Below, piece by piece: positions 9,679 through 18,140 of a DNA stretch of 64,000 nucleotides; positions within the stretch are counted from its first letter, which is position 1, and every line of letters starts with the position of its first letter. Source of the DNA: Saprospiraceae bacterium (GTDB lineage Bacteria; Bacteroidota; Bacteroidia; Chitinophagales; Saprospiraceae); contig JAHCHX010000001.1 in the NCBI GenBank assembly GCA_026129545.1, positions 557,501 to 621,500 of the forward strand, given 5' to 3'. The translations under genes and the position numbers were made by a program. Below the pieces are notes generated by a model. It was given only the letters and a program-made list of their open reading frames with translations, searched no databases and was not told where the DNA came from.

Positions 9679-11685
9679 TCACTCCCCGCACCAGCACACC
9701 TTGTCGCCGAAATTGCTGACCATAAAGCCCAGCAGCCCGCCGTTCGCCACGGGCGGCACGTCGAAGTCCTGCGGGCACACCAGCACCAAAAGTTGATGGC
9801 CGCTTGTCACCTCGTGCCGCGCCAGCAGCACCGCCCCGTCCTGCGACACCTGCCAGTCGAACTCGAAGGGCGGCTGCCCCTCCAACTCGAACAGCACCTC
9901 GGCGCAACCATCGCGGCACACGGCCTGGGGCGGCGAGCCGACGGTGATGCTCGGCTTTTTCCACCACGTTATTTTCGGCCCCTTGAACATCGAAAAGCAG
10001 GCGGCGGCGGCATTGATGCTGTCGTTGGGCAACTGCGGCCCTGCGATGACAGCGACGTAGTAGATGCTGTCGAAGTGCATCGTGCCGGGCAGGAAAGGGA
10101 ATTTCAGGGTGTCGGAATACTGCACGATGCTGCCCAATGGGTTGGCTGGGTTGGAGTACAGGATGAACCGGATGGTGTCGTTCGGCTCCAGATGGTGGTT
10201 TCCGGGCAGCGCGAGCGCCACGATTTTTGGCCCGCATACGGCGATGGCAGCGGTGTCGAGGGTTCCTGCGTCGGTGGCGCAGCATTTTTGCACGGTGATT
10301 TGGAAGGTGACCGGCTCGCCGGTGCAGGCGCCGCGCTGGGGCGTGACGGTGATGGTGGCTGTTTGCGTGGCGGGAAGGTTGGGGGCCGTGAAGGCGATGA
10401 GCGACCCAGAGCCGCTGGCGGGCAGGCCGATGGCGGGGTTGGAGTTTGTCCACGAGAAGGTGGTAGAGAGGCTGCCGCTCAGGAACACGGCGACCTGCTG
10501 TCCGCCGCAGACGGTGACGTTGTCGGGCTGGTTGACGCGGGCCTCTGGCAGCACCGTGACGCTGAACGACTGCGACGCGAAGGGGCAGGGCTGGGGGGTG
10601 ACGGTGATGGTGGCCGTTTGCTGCAAAGGCGAGCCTTCGGCGCTGAAGGCGAGGTCGCCTGTGCCGCTGGCAGGCAGCCCGATGGCGGGGTTTGAGTTCG
10701 TCCAGGAGTAGGAGGCAGCGTTGCCCGTGAAGTTGACATTGACGGGCGCGCCGGGGCAGACGGTGATGTTGGGCGGGGCGTCCACCGACGCGCCGTTGAG
10801 GGTGATTTGGAAGGTGACGGGGTCGCCGGGGCAGGTGACGCCCTGATTGGTGTATTGGGGCGTGACGGTGATGGTGGCGGTCTGCGGCGACGGCACTTTG
10901 GGGCTGGTGTAGTTGATGTTGCCAGTGCCGGAGGCCGGAAGGCCGATGGCAGGGTTGTCGTTTGTCCAGGTGAAGGTAGTGGTGGGCGTAGCCGAGGAGA
11001 AGGTGACCGACACGGGGCTGCCGCCGCAGACGGTGAGGTCGGGGGGCTGGTTCATCTTAGGCTTGGGGTTCACATACAGAGACCACGGAATCGAGGCACC
11101 ACCACAGTCACCATTCCACTCCCTAATATGGCCCCCTCCGAAAAGCGGCATATTGGTGGGGTTCTGGGCTGTAAAAATGAGGTCGCCGCTGCCCTGCTGA
11201 GGGGCGCCGATGGCCATGCCGTGGGGAAGGGAAGTCCAAGTATAGGTCTGGCCTTGGGGGCCTTGCCACTCGAAAACCACTTCATCGCCGGCGCAAACTG
11301 TAAAGGGGACTGGGAGGACGTCCAAATGTGGGGGAGGGATGATGTCCATGCAAATGGGTGTGGGGTCGTAGCAGGGGTTGGTGGGCGTGGCGCACAAATG
11401 TATCATCGTCCCCGACACAGGGTATAACGTCCACCACAATGTGACAGATTCACCTGTAGGAGGGTCAACGATTTCAACTTGTCCGCCAAGTGGCGGCACG
11501 ATAGAAACTGTCCACACAAGGTCGGCATCAGCGGAATTGGGAATCGAGTATATGTTGGTGCTAGGGAGGGAGACGCAATACTGAGGGGGGCCCACAATCG
11601 GCCCTAGCGGGGGACATTGGGCCAGCAGCATAGCCCGGGCGATGAAGAACAAAAATATGCAGGAAGAGCGTACACAAATGCTCAT
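9679..11685 (-). CDS. Array large protein B4: secreted PKD-like repeat protein
   Basis: 668 aa from the ATG at 11683-11685 (MSICVRSS..., signal peptide ending LLAQ). Mature start CPPLGP. The N-terminal region is distinct (SIVPPLGGQVEIVDPP; IREWNGDCGGASIPW). PKD-like repeats follow with TFTWTNDNPAIGLPASG, SYSWTNSNPAIGLPASG and TFSWTNSNPAIGLPASG cores. Type A C-terminus ending VCWCGE. Upstream partner S4 is 139 bases away. The reading frame is intact throughout. Function unknown, see B1. Confidence 0.88.
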   Translation of the reverse strand: MSICVRSSCIFLFFIARAMLLAQCPPLGPIVGPPQYCVSLPSTNIYSIPNSADADLVWTVSIVPPLGGQVEIVDPPTGESVTLWWTLYPVSGTMIHLCATPTNPCYDPTPICMDIIPPPHLDVLPVPFTVCAGDEVVFEWQGPQGQTYTWTSLPHGMAIGAPQQGSGDLIFTAQNPTNMPLFGGGHIREWNGDCGGASIPWSLYVNPKPKMNQPPDLTVCGGSPVSVTFSSATPTTTFTWTNDNPAIGLPASGTGNINYTSPKVPSPQTATITVTPQYTNQGVTCPGDPVTFQITLNGASVDAPPNITVCPGAPVNVNFTGNAASYSWTNSNPAIGLPASGTGDLAFSAEGSPLQQTATITVTPQPCPFASQSFSVTVLPEARVNQPDNVTVCGGQQVAVFLSGSLSTTFSWTNSNPAIGLPASGSGSLIAFTAPNLPATQTATITVTPQRGACTGEPVTFQITVQKCCATDAGTLDTAAIAVCGPKIVALALPGNHHLEPNDTIRFILYSNPANPLGSIVQYSDTLKFPFLPGTMHFDSIYYVAVIAGPQLPNDSINAAAACFSMFKGPKITWWKKPSITVGSPPQAVCRDGCAEVLFELEGQPPFEFDWQVSQDGAVLLARHEVTSGHQLLVLVCPQDFDVPPVANGGLLGFMVSNFGDKVCWCGE

Positions 11686-11706
11686 AAGCCAGAACGATTT
11701 AAAAAC

Positions 11707-11756
11707 GACATCGGAAACCACACCATCCCAGTAGGTAAGGCGCGGCCTTCGATGTC
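11707..11756 (-). promoter_or_regulatory. Intercistronic hairpin, unit 4
   Basis: GACATCG (11707-11713) pairs exactly with CGATGTC (11750-11756), extended to a 13-position stem with two G-U wobbles and one mismatch on the transcript. It sits between the S4 stop and the B4 start, followed by a TTTTTAAATC tract. Confidence 0.55.
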
Positions 11757-11824
11757 ACTCGCGTCAAAATTGCCGAATTCTGTTCAGGCAAAAACATCGA
11801 ATTGGCACAATCATAAAATCACTG

Positions 11825-12316
11825 TTACTTATAGCCGTCGTTTGTGGCACTACAGCTTTGGGCGGGGTGGAAACAATGGCTTTGACCTACGGGTATCGTC
11901 ACATTGACAGCAGTGGTGCCTGCAACCTGTACCGCCACATCGATGGCTTGCAATGCCGTAGAGGGGTTACGGACACACACAGAGCCACCTTGGAGTACAC
12001 AAAATGTGTACTGGACATTGGCCGTAAGTGATACGCTGAGAAAAAAGTCGTTGCCGCTACTGCCGCAGCCATAGTTGCAAGTGCCTGTATAGTTGAGAAT
12101 GTTACCACAAAGCTCTACAGTGCCATTGGTGGCTGCGGTTATAACGAACGAACAGCCGGTGTCGTCGAGGCAGGCCCGTTCCGTCACGGGTATGTCGCTC
12201 AAGGGATTTGGGGCAGGGGCAAGGGCATCGGTATCGCGTTGGCAGGAGAAGAAGTAAAGGCCTGCAAGGCACACGATGGAAAAAAAGGGCAGCCAGAAAA
12301 TTTTGAATTTTTGCAT
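11825..12316 (-). CDS. Array small protein S4: Cys-rich lipoprotein
   Basis: 163 aa from the ATG at 12314-12316. The N-terminal 60 residues and upstream region are essentially identical to S2 (lipobox Cys25, ALAPAPNPLSD linker). The middle differs: CNYGCGSSGNDFFLSVSLTA, a DFFLSVSL variant shared with S5 and S6, against DRSITVSL in S1 and S2. It ends NDGYK, losing the terminal Cys found in all other small proteins, so a disulphide there may be missing. Mosaic structure supports recombination between units. Confidence 0.85.
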   Translation of the reverse strand: MQKFKIFWLPFFSIVCLAGLYFFSCQRDTDALAPAPNPLSDIPVTERACLDDTGCSFVITAATNGTVELCGNILNYTGTCNYGCGSSGNDFFLSVSLTANVQYTFCVLQGGSVCVRNPSTALQAIDVAVQVAGTTAVNVTIPVGQSHCFHPAQSCSATNDGYK

Positions 12317-12373
12317 AATCGAAGGGATGTAAAAAGTGAACGGATTAAATTTGAAACATCCATAAAGGCGAAA

Positions 12374-12405
12374 CAAAAATAAGCCAAAACTTTCAATTTG
12401 TCCAA
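12374..12405 (-). promoter_or_regulatory. Promoter of unit S4-B4
   Basis: Minus strand TTG-N21-TATTTTTG, same sequence context as the unit 2 promoter; -7 box 57 bases before the S4 start. Confidence 0.75.
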
Positions 12406-12477
12406 GCCTTTCAGGCTAAAATATACGTTCGCTTTGAAAAGCTAACTCCAACAATTCATTGTCGCCACCAACGCCCC

Positions 12478-14487
12478 TCACTCCCCGCACCAGCACACCT
12501 TGTCGCCGAAATTGCTGACCATGAAGCCCAGCAGCCCGCCGTTCGCCACGGGCGGCACGTCGAAGTCCTGCGGGCACACCAGCACCAAAAGTTGATGGCC
12601 GCTTGTCACCTCGTGCCGCGCCAGCAGCACCGCCCCGTCCTGCGACACCTGCCAGTCGAACTCGAAGGGCGGCTGCCCCTCCAACTCGAACAACACCTCC
12701 GCGCAGCCATCGCGGCACACAGCCTCCGGCGGCGAGCCGACGGTGATGCTCGGCTTTTTCCACCAAGTGATTTTCGGTCCCTTGAACATCGAAAAGCAGG
12801 CGGCGGCGGCATTGATGCTGTCGTTGGGCAGCAGTGGCCCTGCGATGACGGCGACGTAGTAGATGCTGTCGAAGTGCATCGTGCCGGGCAGGAAAGGGAA
12901 TTTCAGGGTGTCGGAATACTGCACGATGCTGCCCAATGGGTTGGCTGGGTTGGAGTACAGGATGAACCGGATGGTGTCGTTCGGCTCCAGATGGTGGTTT
13001 CCGGGCAGCGCGAGCGCCACGATTTTTGGCCCGCATACGGCGATGGCAGCGGTGTCGAGGGTTCCTGCGTCGGTGGCGCAGCATTTTTGCACGGTGATTT
13101 GGAAGGTGACCGGCTCGCCGGTGCAGGCGCCGCGCTGGGGCGTGACGGTGATGGTGGCTGTTTGCGTGGCGGGAAGGTTGGGGGCCGTGAAGGCGATGAG
13201 CGACCCAGAGCCGCTGGCGGGCAGGCCGATGGCGGGGTTGGAGTTTGTCCAGTTGAAGGTGGTGGCGAGGCTGCCGTTCAGGAACACGGCCACAGGCTGG
13301 CCGCCGCAAACGGTGACGTTGTCTGGCTGGTTGACGCGGGCCTCTGGCAGCACCGTGACGCTGAACGACTGCGACGCGAAGGGGCAGGGCTGGGGGGTGA
13401 CGGTGACGACAGCCGTCTGTTGCAGGGGGCCGCCCTGGGCGGAAAAGGAGAGGTCGCCGGAGCCGCTCGCGGGCAGGCCGATGGCCGTGTTGGAGTTCGT
13501 CCAGGTGTAGGAGTTGCCCGTGCCGCTGAAGTTGACGCTGACGGGGTCGCCGGGGCAGACGGTGATGTTGGGCGGGGCATCCACCGACGCGCCGTTGAGG
13601 GTGATATGGAAGGTGACGGGGTCGCCGGGGCAGGTGACGCCCTGATTGGTGTATTGGGGCGTGACGGTGATGGTGGCGGTCTGCGGCGACGGCACTTTGG
13701 GGCTGGTGTAGTTGATGTTGCCAGTGCCGGAGGCCGGAAGGCCGATGGCGGGGTTGTCATTTGTCCAGGTGAAGGTAGTGGTGGGCGTAGCCGAGGAGAA
13801 GGTGACCGACACAGGTGCGCCGCCGCACACGGTGAGGTCGGGGGGGGGGAGCATCGAGGGCTGGGGGAGAACGAGAACAGACCAAGCATTCCCAAAACCT
13901 TTACAGTCGCCCAGCCATGCTACGATATGCCCGGCCCCGTAAAGCGGCATATCGGTGGGATTTTGAGCTGTAAAAATGAGGTCTCCGCTGCCGGAGGCAG
14001 GGGCGCCGATTGCCATGCCGTTGGCAAGGGAAGTCCAGGTATAGGTCTGGCCGGGAGGGCCTTGCCACTCGAAAATGGCCTCATCTCCTTCGCAAACTGT
14101 ATAAGAGTTCTGTGGGATGACGTCCAAATGCGGCGGGGGGATGATGTCCATGCAAACGGGAGTGGGGTCGTAACAAGGGTTGGTGGGGGTGGCGCAGAGG
14201 TGTATCACGCTCCCTGACACAGGGTTCCCTCCGAGGCTCAAATTGACCGATTGGCCGGTGGGAGGGCCAATGAATGTAACTTGAAAATTTCCCGCGGGCG
14301 GCACGACAGAAGCCGTCCACACAAGGCCGGCATCAGCGGAATTTGGAATCGAATATGTGAAAGGTATTTCATTAACGCAAAATTGGGTAGCCCCAATAAT
14401 CGAACCGAGCGGCGGGCATTGAGCTGTAAGCACATTCCAAGCCATAAAAAAAAGTAAAAATATGCAGGAGCGTACACGGACGTTCAT
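12478..14487 (-). CDS. Array large protein B5: secreted PKD-like repeat protein
   Basis: 669 aa from the ATG at 14485-14487 (MNVRVRSCIFLLFF..., signal peptide ending LTAQ). N-terminal variant: SVVPPAGNFQVTFIGPP and HIVAWLGDCKGFGNAW, the first part shared with B6. The third repeat has a hybrid sequence (TFNWTNSNPAIGLPASG, with a GQPVAVFLNGS lead-in like B3). Type A C-terminus ending VCWCGE. The upstream partner S5 is a pseudogene, so B5 may now be expressed alone or by read-through. Confidence 0.87.
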   Translation of the reverse strand: MNVRVRSCIFLLFFMAWNVLTAQCPPLGSIIGATQFCVNEIPFTYSIPNSADAGLVWTASVVPPAGNFQVTFIGPPTGQSVNLSLGGNPVSGSVIHLCATPTNPCYDPTPVCMDIIPPPHLDVIPQNSYTVCEGDEAIFEWQGPPGQTYTWTSLANGMAIGAPASGSGDLIFTAQNPTDMPLYGAGHIVAWLGDCKGFGNAWSVLVLPQPSMLPPPDLTVCGGAPVSVTFSSATPTTTFTWTNDNPAIGLPASGTGNINYTSPKVPSPQTATITVTPQYTNQGVTCPGDPVTFHITLNGASVDAPPNITVCPGDPVSVNFSGTGNSYTWTNSNTAIGLPASGSGDLSFSAQGGPLQQTAVVTVTPQPCPFASQSFSVTVLPEARVNQPDNVTVCGGQPVAVFLNGSLATTFNWTNSNPAIGLPASGSGSLIAFTAPNLPATQTATITVTPQRGACTGEPVTFQITVQKCCATDAGTLDTAAIAVCGPKIVALALPGNHHLEPNDTIRFILYSNPANPLGSIVQYSDTLKFPFLPGTMHFDSIYYVAVIAGPLLPNDSINAAAACFSMFKGPKITWWKKPSITVGSPPEAVCRDGCAEVLFELEGQPPFEFDWQVSQDGAVLLARHEVTSGHQLLVLVCPQDFDVPPVANGGLLGFMVSNFGDKVCWCGE

Positions 14488-14518
14488 AAATCTAACTGAA
14501 TTGAAAACGACATCGAAT

Positions 14519-14548
14519 GCCGCACCCTGCCAAATGGCAGAGTGCGGC
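14519..14548 (-). promoter_or_regulatory. Intercistronic hairpin, unit 5
   Basis: GCCGCAC (14519-14525) with GTGCGGC (14542-14548) and CTGCCA (14527-14532) with TGGCAG (14535-14540), 13 pairs around a single mismatch and a two-base loop. Downstream on the transcript comes a TTTTCAATTC tract and then the B5 start. Confidence 0.7.
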
Positions 14549-14628
14549 TTGTAAGTTCCTCAGTGTCAAAATCGCCGAATGTTGTTCAGAGACAAAAGCG
14601 ACACGTCGACGCTGTCGCAAGATCGCCT

Positions 14629-15186
14629 TTATTGGCAACCGTCATTTGTGACCGAGCATTGCGCATCGGGGTGAAAACAATGGCTTTCACCTACAGGTAT
14701 CGTCACATTGATGGGGGTGGTGCCAGCAACCTGTACCGCCACATCGCCGCCGAGGGGCTTCCTGTGCCGCTCTGCGCCGTAGTGGTGCCAGCAACCTGTA
14801 CCGCCACATCGATGGCTTGCAATGCCGTCGAGGGGTTACGGATACACACAGAACCATCTTTGAGTACACAAAATGTGTACGGTGTATTGGCCGTAAGCGA
14901 TACACTGAGAAAAAAGTCGTTGCCGTTAGTGTTGCAGCCATTGCTGCAAGAGCCTGTGTTGTTGATAATGTCACCACATAGCTCTACAGTGCCACTGGTA
15001 GCTGCGGTCATAACGAACGAACAGCCAGTGTCGTTAAGGCAGGCACGTTCCGTCACGGGCGTGTCGCTCAAAGGCTTTGGGGCAGGGGCAAGGGCATCGG
15101 CATCGCGTTGGCAAGAGGGGAGGTAAAGGCCTGCAAGGCACACGATGGAAAAAAGGGGCAGCCAGAAAAATTTTGAATTTTGTCAT
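14629..15186 (-). pseudogene. Array small protein S5, inactivated by two lesions
   Basis: The start ATG is at 15184-15186 (MTKFKIF). Relative to S2/S4 there is one extra T in the run at ~15168, which shifts the signal peptide out of frame after eight codons. A second lesion at ~14730-14795 inserts 65 bases: a 30-base block (starting GTGGTGCCAGCAACC on the plus strand) is repeated with a 35-base spacer, shifting the frame again. The body in the shifted frame keeps ELCGDI, CSNGCNTN, SVCIRNPST; beyond the insertion the original frame would end INVTIPVGESHCFH...NDGCQ with a stop at 14629-14631. Its promoter is also weakened. Confidence 0.8.
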
Positions 15187-15250
15187 AATCGAAGGGATGG
15201 CTAAAAAGTGAACGGATAAAATTTGAGTTTGACTATTTGCAAAGGCGAAA

Positions 15251-15282
15251 TAAAAATAAGCCAAACCTTTCAATCTGTCCAA
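15251..15282 (-). promoter_or_regulatory. Degraded promoter of unit S5-B5
   Basis: Minus strand TTG-N21-TATTTTTA: spacing kept, but the last G of the TANNTTTG box is A. Every other unit keeps TTTG. Confidence 0.55.
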
Positions 15283-15349
15283 GCCTTTCAGGTTGAAATA
15301 TGCGTTCGCTTTTAAAATTCAACCCCAACAATTTATTGGCGAATCTCCC

Positions 15350-17350
15350 TCAATCCGCGCAAGAGCAATAACCATCCTGAAAAAAATTCACCTGAAAATT
15401 AACGTACTCGTTCAAGGCGGGCGCGACGGCGAAATCCGCCGGGCAGAAGGTGACCACGAGTTGGTGGGCAGCCGATGTCTCGTTCCTCAACAGCAGGATT
15501 TGGCCGTTCTGCACGACGAGCCAAGTGAACTGGAAGGGCGGCGTGCCCGTGAAATCAAACTGAACGTCGGCGCAGCCATCGCGGCACACGGCCTCCGGCG
15601 GCGAGCCGACGGTGATGCTCGGCTTTTGGCGCCAGGTTATTTTCGGCCCCTTGAACATCGAAAAGCAGGCTGCGGCGGCATTGATGCTGTCGTTGGGCAG
15701 CAGCGGCCCGGCGATGACGGCGACGTAGTAGATGCTGTCGAAGTGCATCGTGCCGGGCAGGAAAGGGAATTTCAGGGTGTCGGAATATTGCACGATGCTG
15801 CCCAATGGGTTGGCCGGGTTGGAGTAGAGGATGAACCGGATGGTGTCGTTCGGCTCCAGGTGGTGATTTCCGGGCAGCGCGAGCGCCACCATTTTTGGCC
15901 CGCACACGGCGATGGAAGCCGTGTCGAGCGTGCCCGCATCGGTGGCGCAGCATTTTTGCACGGTAATTTGGAAGGTGACCGGCTCGCCGGTGCAAGCGCC
16001 GCGCGTGGGGGTGACGGTGATGGTCGCCGTCTGCGTGGCGGGCAGGTTGGGCGCGGTGAAGGCGATAAGCGAGCCGCTGCCGCTAGCAGGCAGGCCGATG
16101 GCGGGGTTGGAGTTCGTCCACGAGAAGGTGGTAGAGAGGCTGCCGCTCAGGAACACGGCGACCTGCTGTCCGCCGCAGACGGTGACGTTGTCGGGCTGGT
16201 TGACGCGGGCCTCTGGCAGCACCGTGACGCTGAACGACTGCGACGCGAAGGGGCAGGGTTGGGGGGTGACGGTGACGACAGCCGTCTGTTGCAGGGGGCC
16301 GCCCTGGGCGGAAAAGGAGAGGTCGCCGGAGCCGCTCGCGGGCAGGCCGATGGCCGTGTTGGAGTTCGTCCAGGTGTAGGAGTTGCCCGTGCCGCTGAAG
16401 TTGACGCTGACGGGGTCGCCGGGGCAGACGGTGATGTTGGGCGGGGCATCCACCGACGCGCCGTTGAGGGTGATATGGAAGGTGACGGGGTCGCCGGGGC
16501 AGGTGACGCCCTGATTGGTGTATTGGGGCGTGACGGTGATGGTGGCGGTCTGCGGCGACGGCACCTTGGGGCTGGTGTAGTTGATGTGTCCTGTTCCGCT
16601 TGCCGGAAGGCCGATGGCGGTGTTGTCATTTGTCCAAGTGAAGGTGGCGCCCGGCGTAGCCGAGGAGAAGGTGACGGATACCGGAGCGCCGCCGCAGACC
16701 GATACATTGGGGGGCTGGTTCATCTTAGGCTTGGGGAGGACATAAGCACCCCAATTATATGTTAGACCTTTACAGTTGCCCAGCCACGAGGTAACCTGCC
16801 CTCCCCCAAAAAGCGTCATATTGCTGGGGTTCTGGGCGATGAAAACAAGGTCGCCGCTGCCCTGCTGAGGGGCGCCGATTGCCATGCCGTTGGCAAGGGA
16901 AGTCCAAGTATAGGTCTGGCCCTGGGGCCCTAGCCACTCGAAAACCACTTCATCCCCTTCGCAAACTATTTGGTGCTGCGACCCAGGATTTATATGCGGC
17001 GGAGGGATGATGTCCATGCAAATGGGGGTGGGGTCGTAACAAGGGTTGGTGGGGGTGGCGCAGAGGTGTATCACGCTCCCTGACACAGGGTTCCCTCCGA
17101 TGTCCAAATTGACCGATTGGCCGGTGGAAGGACCAATAAATGAAACGTGAAAATTTCCGGCGGGCGGCACAACGGAAGCCGTCCACACAAGGTTGGCATC
17201 GGCAGAATTGGGTATCGAATACATGAAAGGTACTTCATTCATGCACAATTGGGTAGCCCCTACCATCGAACCGAGCGGGGGACATTGTGCTATGAGTACA
17301 TCCCAAGTGATGAAAAACGAAAATATGCAGATATACACACTTAAATTCAT
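15350..17350 (-). CDS. Array large protein B6: secreted PKD-like repeat protein
   Basis: 666 aa from the ATG at 17348-17350 (MNLSVYICIF..., signal peptide ending LIAQ). N-terminal variant with SVVPPAGNFHVSFIGPS and SWLGNCKGLTYNWGAY. The C-terminal ~70 aa are a distinct type B' (FTGTPPFQFTWLVV..., ending GYCSCAD) related to B2 and B7 but diverged. All C-terminal types conserve a final C-x-C-x-(D/E). It pairs with S6 upstream (129-base gap). Function as for B1, unknown. Confidence 0.88.
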   Translation of the reverse strand: MNLSVYICIFSFFITWDVLIAQCPPLGSMVGATQLCMNEVPFMYSIPNSADANLVWTASVVPPAGNFHVSFIGPSTGQSVNLDIGGNPVSGSVIHLCATPTNPCYDPTPICMDIIPPPHINPGSQHQIVCEGDEVVFEWLGPQGQTYTWTSLANGMAIGAPQQGSGDLVFIAQNPSNMTLFGGGQVTSWLGNCKGLTYNWGAYVLPKPKMNQPPNVSVCGGAPVSVTFSSATPGATFTWTNDNTAIGLPASGTGHINYTSPKVPSPQTATITVTPQYTNQGVTCPGDPVTFHITLNGASVDAPPNITVCPGDPVSVNFSGTGNSYTWTNSNTAIGLPASGSGDLSFSAQGGPLQQTAVVTVTPQPCPFASQSFSVTVLPEARVNQPDNVTVCGGQQVAVFLSGSLSTTFSWTNSNPAIGLPASGSGSLIAFTAPNLPATQTATITVTPTRGACTGEPVTFQITVQKCCATDAGTLDTASIAVCGPKMVALALPGNHHLEPNDTIRFILYSNPANPLGSIVQYSDTLKFPFLPGTMHFDSIYYVAVIAGPLLPNDSINAAAACFSMFKGPKITWRQKPSITVGSPPEAVCRDGCADVQFDFTGTPPFQFTWLVVQNGQILLLRNETSAAHQLVVTFCPADFAVAPALNEYVNFQVNFFQDGYCSCAD

Positions 17351-17371
17351 AGTCTCGACCCAATTGAAAAC

Positions 17372-17420
17372 GACATTGACAGCCGTGCCCGGAGGCATGG
17401 CTACCAATATCGTCAATGTC
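17372..17420 (-). promoter_or_regulatory. Intercistronic hairpin, unit 6
   Basis: Two-tier stem: GACATTGAC (17372-17380) with GTCAATGTC (17412-17420), perfect, and AGCCGTGCC (17381-17389) with GGCATGGCT (17394-17402), one mismatch on the plus strand. A 9-base bulge lies between the tiers. A TTTTCAATTG tract follows on the transcript. Confidence 0.75.
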
Positions 17421-17479
17421 AAAATAGCCGAATGCCGTTCAGGCTAAAACAGCGAGTCGGCATAATCATAAAATCACTG

Positions 17480-17965
17480 TTACTTGCATCCGTCGTTTGT
17501 TGCACTACAGCTTTGAGCGGGATGGAAACAATGGCTTTCGCCCACAGGGATATTCACATTGATGGGGGTGGTGCCAGCAACTTGTACCGCCACATCGATG
17601 GCTTGCAATGCCGTCGAGGGGTTACGGATGCACACAGAGCCACCTTGGAGTACACAAAATGTGTAAGGCACATTGGCCGTAAGCGATACGCTAAGAAAAA
17701 AGTCGCTGCTGAGGGTGTTGCAGCCATTGCTGCAAGAGCCTGTGTTGTTGATAATGTCACCACATAGCTCTACAGTGCCATTGGTAGCAGCGGTCATAAC
17801 GAACGAACAGCCGGTGTCGTCGAGGCAGGCCCGCTCGCCCACGGGTTTGTCACTCAGGGGTTTTATTTGGGGTTGGTCGGCCTCGCGCTGGCAGGAGGGG
17901 AAGTAAACTGCTGCATTGGCGGCGAGGAGCAGGAAAAAAAGAAGGAGAAATCGGTTCTTTTTCAT
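17480..17965 (-). CDS. Array small protein S6: Cys-rich lipoprotein
   Basis: 161 aa from the ATG at 17963-17965. The signal peptide, lipobox (Cys25 after VYFPS) and linker are identical to S1, 14 kb away, apart from VGERAC for VTERAC. The central part (CSNGCNTLSSDFFLSVSL) resembles S5, and the end (CFHPAQSC...NDGCK) equals S2. It is therefore a three-way mosaic of other members. It lies between the truncated B7 and intact B6. Confidence 0.85.
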   Translation of the reverse strand: MKKNRFLLLFFLLLAANAAVYFPSCQREADQPQIKPLSDKPVGERACLDDTGCSFVMTAATNGTVELCGDIINNTGSCSNGCNTLSSDFFLSVSLTANVPYTFCVLQGGSVCIRNPSTALQAIDVAVQVAGTTPINVNIPVGESHCFHPAQSCSATNDGCK

Positions 17966-18048
17966 AAAAAAGCGGGATGAAAAAAGTGAAAGGATTAGGC
18001 TTTTGTTGTCTGGGCGCCGACAGCGCAACATCAGCCCGATTTGCGATA

Positions 18049-18080
18049 CAAAAATAAATCAAAATATTTAAGGCGTCCAA
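18049..18080 (-). promoter_or_regulatory. Promoter of unit S6-B6
   Basis: Minus strand TTG-N21-TATTTTTG, in the same context as the unit 1 promoter; -7 box 84 bases before the S6 start. Confidence 0.75.
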
Positions 18081-18140
18081 GATTATTTTGTTAAAACATA
18101 CGACGGTTTTAAAATCTTACACTAACATTTTGCCCCCCCC

